From the NCBI RefSeq assembly GCF_042649125.1, contig NZ_JBHRYQ010000001.1, forward strand, positions 4,092,001 through 4,156,000: a stretch of 64,000 nt of DNA. The letters run 5' to 3'. Shown one piece after another: positions 36,890 through 44,856 of the stretch. This DNA is from Leadbetterella lacunae. GTDB taxonomy: Bacteria; Bacteroidota; Bacteroidia; Cytophagales; Spirosomataceae. How positions within the stretch are numbered: position 1 is the first letter of the stretch; every line of letters starts with the position of its first letter. The translations under genes were made by a program, and so were the position numbers. Under the pieces are notes generated by a model. It was not told the origin of the DNA and searched no databases. It worked only from the letters and a program-made list of their open reading frames with translations.

Positions 36890-37960
36890 ATGAGCGTAAT
36901 AACACATATAGGTACGGCCGTTCCTGCATATTGTAATCAGCAGTCAGATATCCGCGACTTTATGTTGGGTATTTCTCAAGCCAGCGATTACGAAAAAAGA
37001 AGGTTGAGGCTAATGTATGCCAAGTCAGGAATAGACCAAAGATATTCGGTAGTAAAAGATTATGCATGCGATATAAATGAGCGAACGTTTTTTCCTAAAA
37101 CACAAGACTTAGAACCATTTCCATCGGTAGAAAAAAGGATGGGCATATATGGCGAAAACGCTACCAAATTAGGGGTGTCGGCTTTTGAAGATGCGGGAAT
37201 TGGAACAGATTATTCAAGTATTACACATTTGATAAGCGTTTCGTGTACGGGAATGTCTGCTCCTGGTTTAGATGTTAGTTTGGTAGAGAGCTTAGGGCTT
37301 TCGCCCGAAATAGTACGAACATCCGTAAATTTTATGGGCTGCTATGCGGCCATTCATGCACTCAAACTGGCGGATGCATTTTGTAAATCAGAGGCAAATG
37401 CCAAGGTGCTCATTGTGTTAGTAGAATTGTGTACCCTTCATTTTCAAAAAGAAGATACTTTAGATTATCAAATGTCAAACTTACTTTTTGGCGACGGGGC
37501 TGCAGCTTGTTTGGTTCAAAACCACGGTGAGGGATTTGATATCACCTCTTTTTATTCGAAACTATATCTCGAAGCCCAAGACACCATGGCGTGGCATATT
37601 AGTTCTACTGGTTTTTTGATGAGTCTAAAAACCGAAGTGCCGGAGGTAGTAGAGCAAAATATCAAAGAGTTTGTGGAGTCAGCTTTACACAAGTCAGGTC
37701 AAAAAATAAGCGATATAGATGCTTGGGCCATACACCCAGGAGGTAGAAAAATAGTGGAAGCCACTGGTAAAGCCTTGGCATTGAATGCCACAGATTTGGG
37801 TGAGTCATATGGCGTACTCAAAGACTTCGGTAACATGTCGTCATGTACGTTAGTATTTATTTTAAAACGAATGATGGCTAAATCTGCAAAAAAAGTCTTT
37901 GTGGCGGGGTTTGGACCAGGGATAACCATGGAAAGTATTTCTTTGCAAAAAATAGGATAA
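36890..37960 (+). CDS. type III polyketide synthase (chalcone/stilbene synthase family)
   Basis: A 356-residue homodimeric ketosynthase-like enzyme. The catalytic triad is visible: Cys151 in NFMGCYAAIHAL, His282 in WAIHPGGRKI and Asn315 in DFGNMSSCT. The GFGPG loop lies near the C-terminus. It extends an acyl starter with malonyl-CoA units and cyclises the chain, giving an alkylpyrone or alkylresorcinol. Neighbours add methyl, oxidation and possibly prenyl groups, as in the Streptomyces griseus srs phenolic-lipid system (SrsA is the type III synthase). The starter and chain length are unknown. Confidence 0.92.
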   Translation: MSVITHIGTAVPAYCNQQSDIRDFMLGISQASDYEKRRLRLMYAKSGIDQRYSVVKDYACDINERTFFPKTQDLEPFPSVEKRMGIYGENATKLGVSAFEDAGIGTDYSSITHLISVSCTGMSAPGLDVSLVESLGLSPEIVRTSVNFMGCYAAIHALKLADAFCKSEANAKVLIVLVELCTLHFQKEDTLDYQMSNLLFGDGAAACLVQNHGEGFDITSFYSKLYLEAQDTMAWHISSTGFLMSLKTEVPEVVEQNIKEFVESALHKSGQKISDIDAWAIHPGGRKIVEATGKALALNATDLGESYGVLKDFGNMSSCTLVFILKRMMAKSAKKVFVAGFGPGITMESISLQKIG

Positions 37961-37994
37961 ATGGCTACATTTAGTTCGAAATCAATCAATTAGG

Positions 37995-38654
37995 ATGAAA
38001 AAAAGCAGGGAGTTAGAACTTTTAGACGCAGAGCACATTCCAAAAGAAGCACTTTATCAAAACCTGAAGGAGTTAAAAACAATCAATAGCTTATTGGGCG
38101 GGCACAAAGCGGTTTTGAGCGGATACATGAATTTTTATGCCTACGCCAACTATAAAATACTAGAAATCGGCTCAGGCGGTGGAGATAATTTGGGCATGTT
38201 AAAAAAGAAATTTCCGAATAACACGTATGCCGGATTAGACCTAAAGGAAGATTGTATAAGCTACAGTAAGTTGCAGGATGCTAACATAAACTGGATTCAA
38301 GAAAACTACAAACACCATACACCCGAAAAACCATACGATATCATATTTAACTCGCTTTTTTGTCATCACTTTTCTGATTATGAGCTAGTTGAGATGTTAG
38401 TTTGGATGAATAAAAATTCAAAAAAAGGTTTTTTTATTGCGGACTTACATCGACATTGGCTGGCCTATTATTCTATAAAGTTTTTAACAAAGGTATTCTC
38501 AAAATCGTATTTGGTAAAAAATGACGCACCCCTATCGGTTAAGCGTGGTTTTACCCGAAGCGAATGGGAGAAACTACTGGAAAGGGCAGGTATTCAGGAT
38601 TACAGTATTCGCTGGGTGTGGGCGTTTAGGTATGTTATAACTGTTTACAAATAA
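37995..38654 (+). CDS. SAM-dependent methyltransferase
   Basis: A 219-residue class I methyltransferase. The SAM-binding motif I is ILEIGSGGGDNLGML and motif post-I is YAGLDLKED; a DIIFNSLFCHHF motif IV follows. It lies 34 bases after the polyketide synthase and five bases before the FAD oxidoreductase, so it is in one operon with them. It probably methylates the polyketide phenol, comparable to SrsB in the srs system. Confidence 0.85.
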   Translation: MKKSRELELLDAEHIPKEALYQNLKELKTINSLLGGHKAVLSGYMNFYAYANYKILEIGSGGGDNLGMLKKKFPNNTYAGLDLKEDCISYSKLQDANINWIQENYKHHTPEKPYDIIFNSLFCHHFSDYELVEMLVWMNKNSKKGFFIADLHRHWLAYYSIKFLTKVFSKSYLVKNDAPLSVKRGFTRSEWEKLLERAGIQDYSIRWVWAFRYVITVYK

Positions 38655-38659
38655 GGCAT

Positions 38660-39781
38660 ATGGATACTCAAAAGCAATACGATTTGGCTGTAGTAGGGGG
38701 TGGACTTGCAGGGCTTAGTTTGGCTATTTTACAAGCCAAAGCAGGTAAAAGGGTTGTACTTTTTGAGAAAAATAAATATCCTTTTCATAGAGTTTGTGGC
38801 GAGTATATCAGCCTTGAGTCCTGGGACTTTCTAAATTATTTGGGACTAAACCTTGAACAACTAAGTCTGCCCATAATTAAAAAACTGCACGTATCTTCTC
38901 CTAAAGGAACGGTGCTTTCAGCTCCGCTCACCTTGGGAGGTTTTGGCGTAAGTAGGTATTTTTTGGACCAAAAGCTAGTAGAAATAGCTCGAAAACTGGG
39001 TGTAGACATTCATGAAGGCACCACTGTAAAACAGATAGAAGAGACTTCAAGTGGATTTGAAATAGCCGCGGATGCTTTGCGAATTTCGGCAAAGATGGCG
39101 GTTGGAGCTTTTGGCAAAAGGTCTAATTTAGATGTAAACTGGAAGCGAGAGTTTATCAATAAAAACCGTACATCGCTCAATCAGTTTGTGGGCGTTAAGT
39201 ATCACATTGATTTTGATTTTGCGAAAGACACCATAGCTCTGCATAACTTTAAAGACGGCTATTGCGGTATCTCGGCCATCGAAGGCGATAAATATTGCCT
39301 CTGCTACCTGACCACCAAGAAAAACTTAAAACTAGCAGGAAATAGCATTGAAAAACTAGAGTCACAGATTTTGTCCAAAAATCCGTATTTAAAAAACATA
39401 TTTCAAAATGCAACCAAACTGTGGGATGCACCCGAAGTAATTTCACAAATCAGTTTCGAAAAAAAACAGGCCTTTTACCAACATATCCCTTTGGCAGGTG
39501 ACGCTTCAGGCATGATAGCTCCGCTTTGTGGCAATGGAATGAGCATGGCGTTTCACGGAGCGTTGCTTCTCAATGAGTCCTTGCTTTCAGGGCAAAGCCT
39601 CGACGATTATCAGCAAAAATGGAACAAGCAGTTTGCGGTCAGACTCAGAGCAGGGCGAATAGTGCAGAGACTCTTTGGCAACGAAATTACAACGGACCTG
39701 TTGGTTCGTAGTCTTACGTACTTCCCTTCGCTTACGCAAAAAATAATCGGACTTACGCATGGTAGTATTATAAAGGTGTAA
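38660..39781 (+). CDS. FAD-dependent oxidoreductase (geranylgeranyl-reductase or monooxygenase-like)
   Basis: A 373-residue flavoprotein. The GGGLAGLSLAIL Rossmann motif is near the N-terminus, with an RVCGEYIS segment after it and GDASGMIAPLCGNGMS in the C-terminal FAD motif. The RVCGE and GDAxGMIAP pattern is typical of the geranylgeranyl-reductase-like branch. It may hydroxylate or reduce the polyketide or its prenyl chain; SrsC of the srs cluster, a flavoprotein hydroxylase giving a quinone, is the analogue by position. Confidence 0.85.
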   Translation: MDTQKQYDLAVVGGGLAGLSLAILQAKAGKRVVLFEKNKYPFHRVCGEYISLESWDFLNYLGLNLEQLSLPIIKKLHVSSPKGTVLSAPLTLGGFGVSRYFLDQKLVEIARKLGVDIHEGTTVKQIEETSSGFEIAADALRISAKMAVGAFGKRSNLDVNWKREFINKNRTSLNQFVGVKYHIDFDFAKDTIALHNFKDGYCGISAIEGDKYCLCYLTTKKNLKLAGNSIEKLESQILSKNPYLKNIFQNATKLWDAPEVISQISFEKKQAFYQHIPLAGDASGMIAPLCGNGMSMAFHGALLLNESLLSGQSLDDYQQKWNKQFAVRLRAGRIVQRLFGNEITTDLLVRSLTYFPSLTQKIIGLTHGSIIKV

Positions 39782-39928
39782 TAATTGGCTTTTTACAAGA
39801 CTTTTTAAGATGAAGGCCCTTTTTTAAAAAAAATCCGCTCGGTTTTATTTTAGTTTTTCTCCAAAAACAATAGATTAGAAATTAATTTCACTTTATTTTC
39901 AAAAGAAAACCGCTCTAAACTTTAAAAC

Positions 39929-40447
39929 ATGAAATATTTCTTCAGTTTATTTCTCGTTTTTGGCCTACTTCAAATTAGCCTTGGGCAGCAAGTAGAGCAA
40001 AAGCTCAAAGAGCTAAAGATCGAGTTACCGACGGTATCAAAACCAATAGCCAACTACGTTACAGCTAACCGAGTAGGAAACCTGATTTACTTGTCGGGCA
40101 AAGGTCCTCAAAATGCGGACGGTAGCTATATAAAAGGAAAGTTAGGTAAAGACATGAGTATAGAAGAAGGTCAAAAAGCTGCGAGAATAACCGGAATCAT
40201 GCTTTTGGCTGCTTTAAAATCAGAAATCGGCGATTTAGACAAAGTAAAAAGTATTGTAAAAGTGCTAGGCATGGTAAACTGTACACCCGATTTTGAAAGT
40301 CAACCGATGGTGATAAACGGATTTTCTAACTTGATGGTGGAGGTTTTCGGAGAAAAAGGAAAACATGCCCGCAGTGCAGTAGGAGTGGCGGCCTTGCCAT
40401 TTGGAATGCCCGTAGAAATAGAAATGATAGTGGAGGTGATGCCTTAA
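39929..40447 (+). CDS. exported RidA-family protein
   Basis: A 172-residue protein with a clear signal peptide ending near Gly19-Gln20, fused to a full RidA/YjgF domain. The domain keeps the conserved Arg in HARSAVGVAALPFGMPVEIE that acts on enamine or imine intermediates. RidA proteins are normally cytoplasmic; the exported form is an uncommon but known branch, and its periplasmic role is unclear. It has no obvious functional neighbour. Confidence 0.85.
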   Translation: MKYFFSLFLVFGLLQISLGQQVEQKLKELKIELPTVSKPIANYVTANRVGNLIYLSGKGPQNADGSYIKGKLGKDMSIEEGQKAARITGIMLLAALKSEIGDLDKVKSIVKVLGMVNCTPDFESQPMVINGFSNLMVEVFGEKGKHARSAVGVAALPFGMPVEIEMIVEVMP

Positions 40448-40486
40448 AAAAAAACGATATTTAAATATACCTATAGATAAATTTTG

Positions 40487-40523
40487 AAAGGGTCAGAAGT
40501 TTTTTTTCTGGCTCTTTTTTTTG
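40487..40523 (+). terminator. terminator after the exported RidA gene
   Basis: A GGGTCAGAA / TTCTGGCTC stem with wobble pairs and a T-rich loop is followed by a seven-base T-run, in the gap before the two-domain esterase gene. Confidence 0.55.
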
Positions 40524-40588
40524 TGATTGTTAACAAATGAAATAAAATATTTCTAATTTCATGGATAATTATTCAACCAAAATATTCT

Positions 40589-42166
40589 ATGAAATTTAAA
40601 ACTTGCCTGCTACTTTTCTGTAGCTTTCTCACATTTGCCCAAAAAGAAATTAAACTATATAATGGGCCAGCTCCAGGCTCAGAAAATTGGACACGAGTAG
40701 AGAAATCTACATTTGGCCCAGATTCTAACCTGATTGTGTATAATGTGGTAGACCCCACTTTAACGATGTATTTGCCCGAGAAAAAAAATGCCACGGGAAC
40801 TGCAATGTTGATTGCCCCAGGTGGAGCTTTTCATATACTTTCTATGGATTCTGAAGGGCACAAAGTAGCCAAAATGTTACAAAGCAAAGGTGTGGCCGCG
40901 TTTGTGCTAAAGTATAGATTGTCAGAAATAAAGACCGATAATCCCTTCGCGGAAGTCATGCAATTGATAGGAAACAGTAAAAAACTGGATGAAATAAATG
41001 CTCCAACCATAGAAATGGACATCAAAGATGCCCAAACGGCATTAACGTATATCAGGGCTAATGCCGAAGAATTTGATATCAATATCGACAAAGTGGGTAT
41101 GATGGGTTTTTCGGCTGGAGGAACGCTCACGTTGGGCACTTTCTATGCCTCGCCACAAAATCAAAAGCCAAATTTTATAGCTCCCATTTATCCATATATT
41201 CCTGCGGTAGATTATCTCAAAAAAGTACCCACTTCGCCTACGCCTATTTTTATTGCCTTGGCTTCTGACGATCAGCTGGGTTTTGCTCCTGCTAATACAC
41301 AGCTGTATTTAGACTGGCACAAAGCCGGTAACCCTGCCGAGCTGCACGTGTATGAAAAAGGCGGTCATGGATTTGGTATGAATGTCAAAAATATACCGAC
41401 AGATACCTGGCACGAGCGACTAACTGACTGGATGAAAGCACAAGGGCTTTTGAGTAGAAAACACAAGGCAGATTGGGAAAAGCCATATACAGATTTGCAG
41501 CTAGAAGAAATGGCCAAAGCACAGGCCCTCAAACGCTCACGTGATTTTGCTAATCTCGAAAAATATAGAGAGGCAAATGCGGCTTTAGAGGTGCCAAGCA
41601 AAACCAAAAAGCGAGTGGTTTTTACGGGAGATTCTATAACAGAAGGTTGGGTAAGGGCTGATCCTGAGTTTTTTAAAGAAAACAATTTTGAAGGAAGAGG
41701 CATTAGCGGCCAAACGTCGCCACAGACCTTATTGCGTTTTCAGCAGGATGTAGTGGAGTTAAAGCCAGAGGTGGTAGTTATCAATATCGGGATAAACGAC
41801 ATAGCCGAAAACACAGGCGACTATATGGAGTATTACACGTTAGGAAACTACAGGTCTATGATAGCCGTGGCCAAGGCAAATAATATAAAAGTGGTGCTTG
41901 CCTCGGTGATGCCAGCGTATCAGTTTCCATGGAGAAAAGAGATAAAAGATGTGCCAGCAAAGGTGATTTCGCTTAACAAAGGAATTAAGAAGTTAGCAGA
42001 CGAAAACGGCTTGGTGTATCTCGACTATTTTAATGCTTTAAAAGACGAAAGAAACGGATTGAGCAAAGAAATGGCGGGCGACGGCGTACATCCAACATTA
42101 CCTTGTTATAAAATAATGGAGAAAATGGCTAAAGAAGCAATAGGGAAGGCAATGGTCAAAAAGTAA
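40589..42166 (+). CDS. two-domain secreted esterase: alpha/beta hydrolase plus SGNH hydrolase
   Basis: A 525-residue protein with a signal peptide ending near Phe15-Ala16. The first half (to about residue 285) is an alpha/beta hydrolase with the elbow GFSAGG and a late GGHGFG His, similar to xylan or pectin acetylesterases. The second half is an SGNH hydrolase with FTGDSITEGW, NIGINDI and DGVHPT blocks. Both halves keep their catalytic residues. Such fusions remove different acetyl groups from plant polysaccharide. Confidence 0.85.
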   Translation: MKFKTCLLLFCSFLTFAQKEIKLYNGPAPGSENWTRVEKSTFGPDSNLIVYNVVDPTLTMYLPEKKNATGTAMLIAPGGAFHILSMDSEGHKVAKMLQSKGVAAFVLKYRLSEIKTDNPFAEVMQLIGNSKKLDEINAPTIEMDIKDAQTALTYIRANAEEFDINIDKVGMMGFSAGGTLTLGTFYASPQNQKPNFIAPIYPYIPAVDYLKKVPTSPTPIFIALASDDQLGFAPANTQLYLDWHKAGNPAELHVYEKGGHGFGMNVKNIPTDTWHERLTDWMKAQGLLSRKHKADWEKPYTDLQLEEMAKAQALKRSRDFANLEKYREANAALEVPSKTKKRVVFTGDSITEGWVRADPEFFKENNFEGRGISGQTSPQTLLRFQQDVVELKPEVVVINIGINDIAENTGDYMEYYTLGNYRSMIAVAKANNIKVVLASVMPAYQFPWRKEIKDVPAKVISLNKGIKKLADENGLVYLDYFNALKDERNGLSKEMAGDGVHPTLPCYKIMEKMAKEAIGKAMVKK

Positions 42167-42202
42167 AAGATATTTTTTGCAATTAATAAACCAATTAAAA
42201 TC

Positions 42203-42607
42203 ATGGCAGAAGTAGGATCAAAAGAAAACCCTTGGAAACTCCAAACACCACCTTTATCATCAGAATATGATATGTATAAAGAGCAAAAAGACGGCAAGGA
42301 CGTGATAGTTTGTGTGGTAGGAAAAACCACTCTTCTCTATGATTTTAATTGTATTGCAGATTTACACCAAATGCTAAAGCAGCATAATGACTGGATGGAG
42401 CTAGGCAGTGCAGACGAGCAGAAACCCGCCAAAGAAGGCACAGTGGAAGCATGGGGCAGGTCAGAAAGTAATCCGGTAGGTGGGTGGTATGGACTTAAGA
42501 AGGGTCTTCGAGGTAGATTTGGTATGTATATCCCACCTTTAATGGAACTCCTTGGTCTGGCAGAAGTAACACACGAAAAACGCGGTAACAAAATGAGGGC
42601 TATTTAA
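42203..42607 (+). CDS. conserved small protein of unknown function
   Basis: A 134-residue acidic and basic mixed protein without signal peptide or membrane segment. It has a hydrophobic strand near residues 33-46 (DVIVCVVGKTTLLY) and a Gly/Trp-rich middle (RSESNPVGGWYGLKKGLRGR). The C-terminus is basic. It seems to be a conserved domain of unknown function; no family is named. The short gap (36 bases) to the two-domain esterase gene suggests cotranscription. A hairpin overlaps its stop codon. Confidence 0.65.
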   Translation: MAEVGSKENPWKLQTPPLSSEYDMYKEQKDGKDVIVCVVGKTTLLYDFNCIADLHQMLKQHNDWMELGSADEQKPAKEGTVEAWGRSESNPVGGWYGLKKGLRGRFGMYIPPLMELLGLAEVTHEKRGNKMRAI

Positions 42608-42619
42608 AGCCCTTTTTTT
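42596..42619 (+). terminator. terminator overlapping the stop codon of the small unknown protein
   Basis: AGGGCT (42596-42601) pairs with AGCCCT (42608-42613), with the stop codon in the loop, and a T-run follows. Confidence 0.6.
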
Positions 42620-42747
42620 ATACCCTTTTTTATATGAAATGGTTCGGGGATATTGGTTTTTCGAAATATTATTTTGGACTATTTAATTATAAAAAATAAT
42701 AACAATTAGATTATTTCAGAATTAAAAATAATACGAATCCATTTATA

Positions 42748-42755
42748 TAATTTTG
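42748..42755 (+). promoter_or_regulatory. -7 box upstream of the cation/proton antiporter gene
   Basis: An exact TAATTTTG match; no -33 TTG is visible at the expected distance, and the leader to the start codon would be about 100 bases. Confidence 0.35.
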
Positions 42756-42863
42756 CGAATTAGTTTCAATGTGATTTTTGTAAAAGCAGGAAAAACCTTG
42801 AATCGAATGACTTGAACAAACTACTATAAAATCGAGCTGTAAATATTTCATTAACTGAAACCT

Positions 42864-44090
42864 ATGAATCTAGAATTAGCTCAGTTCGAACTCCCCTTTT
42901 TTACTAATCTCCTTATACTTTTGGTGACTGCTAGGCTTTTCGGTGAGCTATTTGAGCGGTTTAAACAACCCGCCATGATAGGCGAAATAGTGGCAGGAAT
43001 TGTATTAGGTCCAAGTGTACTAAACCTAGTTCACCGCACCCACGACATAGAGGTTATTTCTGAGCTAGGCGTGTTTATGTTGGTTATTATCGCCGGTTTA
43101 GAAATCAATATCGACGAAATACTGAAGTCGTTTAAGGGCAAGAATATCTTCATTTCCTTTTCAGCGTTTTTCATTCCTGTGCTAAGTGGCATTTGGCTTG
43201 GGGTAGTTTTTAAACAAGACCTAATGACCACTGCGTTTATTAGCTTGTGTGTGGCTATAACGGCACTGCCAGTAAGCATTCGGATACTTATGGACCTCGG
43301 TAAACTCAATACCGAAGTGGGGCAAAAAATTATCTCGGTGGCTATCTTTGACGATGTTTTGGCATTGTCTATTCTGGGAGTTTTGCTTAATCTCAAAAAC
43401 ACAGATTTGTCTTTTGGAGCTGTAGCTGAGGTGGCTTCTATTTCTATTTTAAAACTTTTACTCTTTATCGCGATATTGAGTGCCAGTTATTTTGTACTTC
43501 AAAAAATCACAAACAAAGGAAATTATGTAGAATTATATTTAGACAAAATCCTTTCGGTTATTCGAGGTAAGGAGTCTTTGTTTGCCTTGTTTTTTATATT
43601 CATACTTTTGTTTTCTACCATCACCGAAACCCTCGGGTTTCATTTTATAATCGGGGCGTTTTTTGCGGCAATGCTCATCAGCGAGAAAGTGGTTGGGAGC
43701 GTGCATCTCAAAACGGTTGAAAAAACAACGAGCAGTTTGGCGATGGGATTTTTAGCTCCCATATTTTTTGCTGGAATCGGATTAGAATTCAACTTTTCGG
43801 CCATTCAAAACTATAGTTTATTGGCTGGAATACTGGCAGTATCGTATTTTTCAAAAATACTAGGTGGGCTATTTGGAGGATATTTGGCCGGGTTGGAAAA
43901 CCGCATCTCTCTAATTTTAGGAATAGGACTAAATGCCCGTGGAATAATGGAGCTCGTTATTGTCAATATTGCCTTTAAGGCAGGTTATATCAATGCCGAA
44001 ATCTTCTCGATTTTAATCGTAATGGGTGTGCTCACTACACTTACTACGCCTATAATGCTAAAGTGGAGTTTTAATAGATTCAAAATCTAA
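42864..44090 (+). CDS. cation:proton antiporter (CPA2 type)
   Basis: A 408-residue membrane protein with 11-13 helices. It has the N-terminal signature FKQPAMIGEIVAGIVLGPSVL, the ion-binding AIFDDVLALSILG with two acidic residues in helix 5, and a C-terminal LGIGLNARGIMELVI motif. It lacks cytoplasmic TrkA domains. The transported cation (Na+ or K+) is not decided by sequence. Confidence 0.9.
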   Translation: MNLELAQFELPFFTNLLILLVTARLFGELFERFKQPAMIGEIVAGIVLGPSVLNLVHRTHDIEVISELGVFMLVIIAGLEINIDEILKSFKGKNIFISFSAFFIPVLSGIWLGVVFKQDLMTTAFISLCVAITALPVSIRILMDLGKLNTEVGQKIISVAIFDDVLALSILGVLLNLKNTDLSFGAVAEVASISILKLLLFIAILSASYFVLQKITNKGNYVELYLDKILSVIRGKESLFALFFIFILLFSTITETLGFHFIIGAFFAAMLISEKVVGSVHLKTVEKTTSSLAMGFLAPIFFAGIGLEFNFSAIQNYSLLAGILAVSYFSKILGGLFGGYLAGLENRISLILGIGLNARGIMELVIVNIAFKAGYINAEIFSILIVMGVLTTLTTPIMLKWSFNRFKI

Positions 44091-44125
44091 GGTTTGATTT
44101 ATATCAAAATAAAGGTCAAAAAATA

Positions 44126-44159
44126 TTGTAAAAAACAAAGTCTTTTATTCTTACTTTTG
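44126..44159 (+). promoter_or_regulatory. possible promoter of the GNAT gene
   Basis: TACTTTTG at 44152-44159 is an exact -7 box; TTG at 44126-44128 lies 23 bases upstream, at the wide end of the usual range. Confidence 0.4.
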
Positions 44160-44215
44160 GAATCAATTAGTGATATGACTTTAATTTTTTGTATCTAAAA
44201 TAAAAAAAGAACCTT

Positions 44216-44698
44216 TTGAAATTAAGAAAAGCCACTCAGGCCGACTATGACCAAGTCTGGGAAATATTCAAAGCCGTGATATCAACGGGGGATACCTATG
44301 TTTTTGACCCAAATACAGCTAAAGAAGACTTACAAAAACACTGGTTTGCAGACTACATGGATACGTTTGTGGTGGAGGAGCAGGGCAAAATATTAGGAAC
44401 TTATATAATCAAACCCAACCAAATTGACTTTGGAAACCACATAGCAAACTGTAGCTACATGGTAAGCCCCAATGCTCAGGGCAAAGGCGTAGGCAAGTTG
44501 CTCTGTGAGCATTCGCTCGCATTTGGAAAAGAAAAAGGCTACAGGGCCATACAATTTAATATTGTAGTAAGCACAAACATAGCTGCCGTAAAACTTTGGC
44601 AAAAATACGGCTTCCAGATTATCGGAACCACACCGGAGGCATTTCGCCACCACTCACTCGGTTTTGTAGATGCGTATATTATGTATAAGCGGTTGTGA
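44216..44698 (+). CDS. GNAT family N-acetyltransferase
   Basis: A 160-residue acetyltransferase with the GNAT fold. The acetyl-CoA-binding motif A is SPNAQGKGVGKLLCEHSL, and the C-terminal NIAAVKLWQKYGFQIIGT is motif B. The start is a TTG at 44216, as no ATG gives the full N-terminal strand; the context after a -7 box supports this. Substrate unknown; phosphinothricin- or ribosomal-protein-type relatives are possible. Confidence 0.8.
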   Translation: MKLRKATQADYDQVWEIFKAVISTGDTYVFDPNTAKEDLQKHWFADYMDTFVVEEQGKILGTYIIKPNQIDFGNHIANCSYMVSPNAQGKGVGKLLCEHSLAFGKEKGYRAIQFNIVVSTNIAAVKLWQKYGFQIIGTTPEAFRHHSLGFVDAYIMYKRL

Positions 44699-44795
44699 AT
44701 TTTTTTAATAAAGACTTTAAGTTGGTTAATAAAAACCTACCCAATTCAGCACAAAAACAAGCACCTATCAAATGCTGCCACTTGATAAATAATAA

Positions 44796-44826
44796 TTGCA
44801 ATTAGCTCAGGTTTTGGCTAAATTTG
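44796..44826 (+). promoter_or_regulatory. promoter of the large secreted Ig-repeat protein
   Basis: TTG at 44796-44798 and TAAATTTG at 44819-44826 are 20 bases apart. Because the longer open frame begins at 44824 inside the -7 box, the ATG at 44857 is the true start. Confidence 0.6.
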
Positions 44827-44856
44827 AATAAGTTCCCCTATGCAAACGGCTATGCT

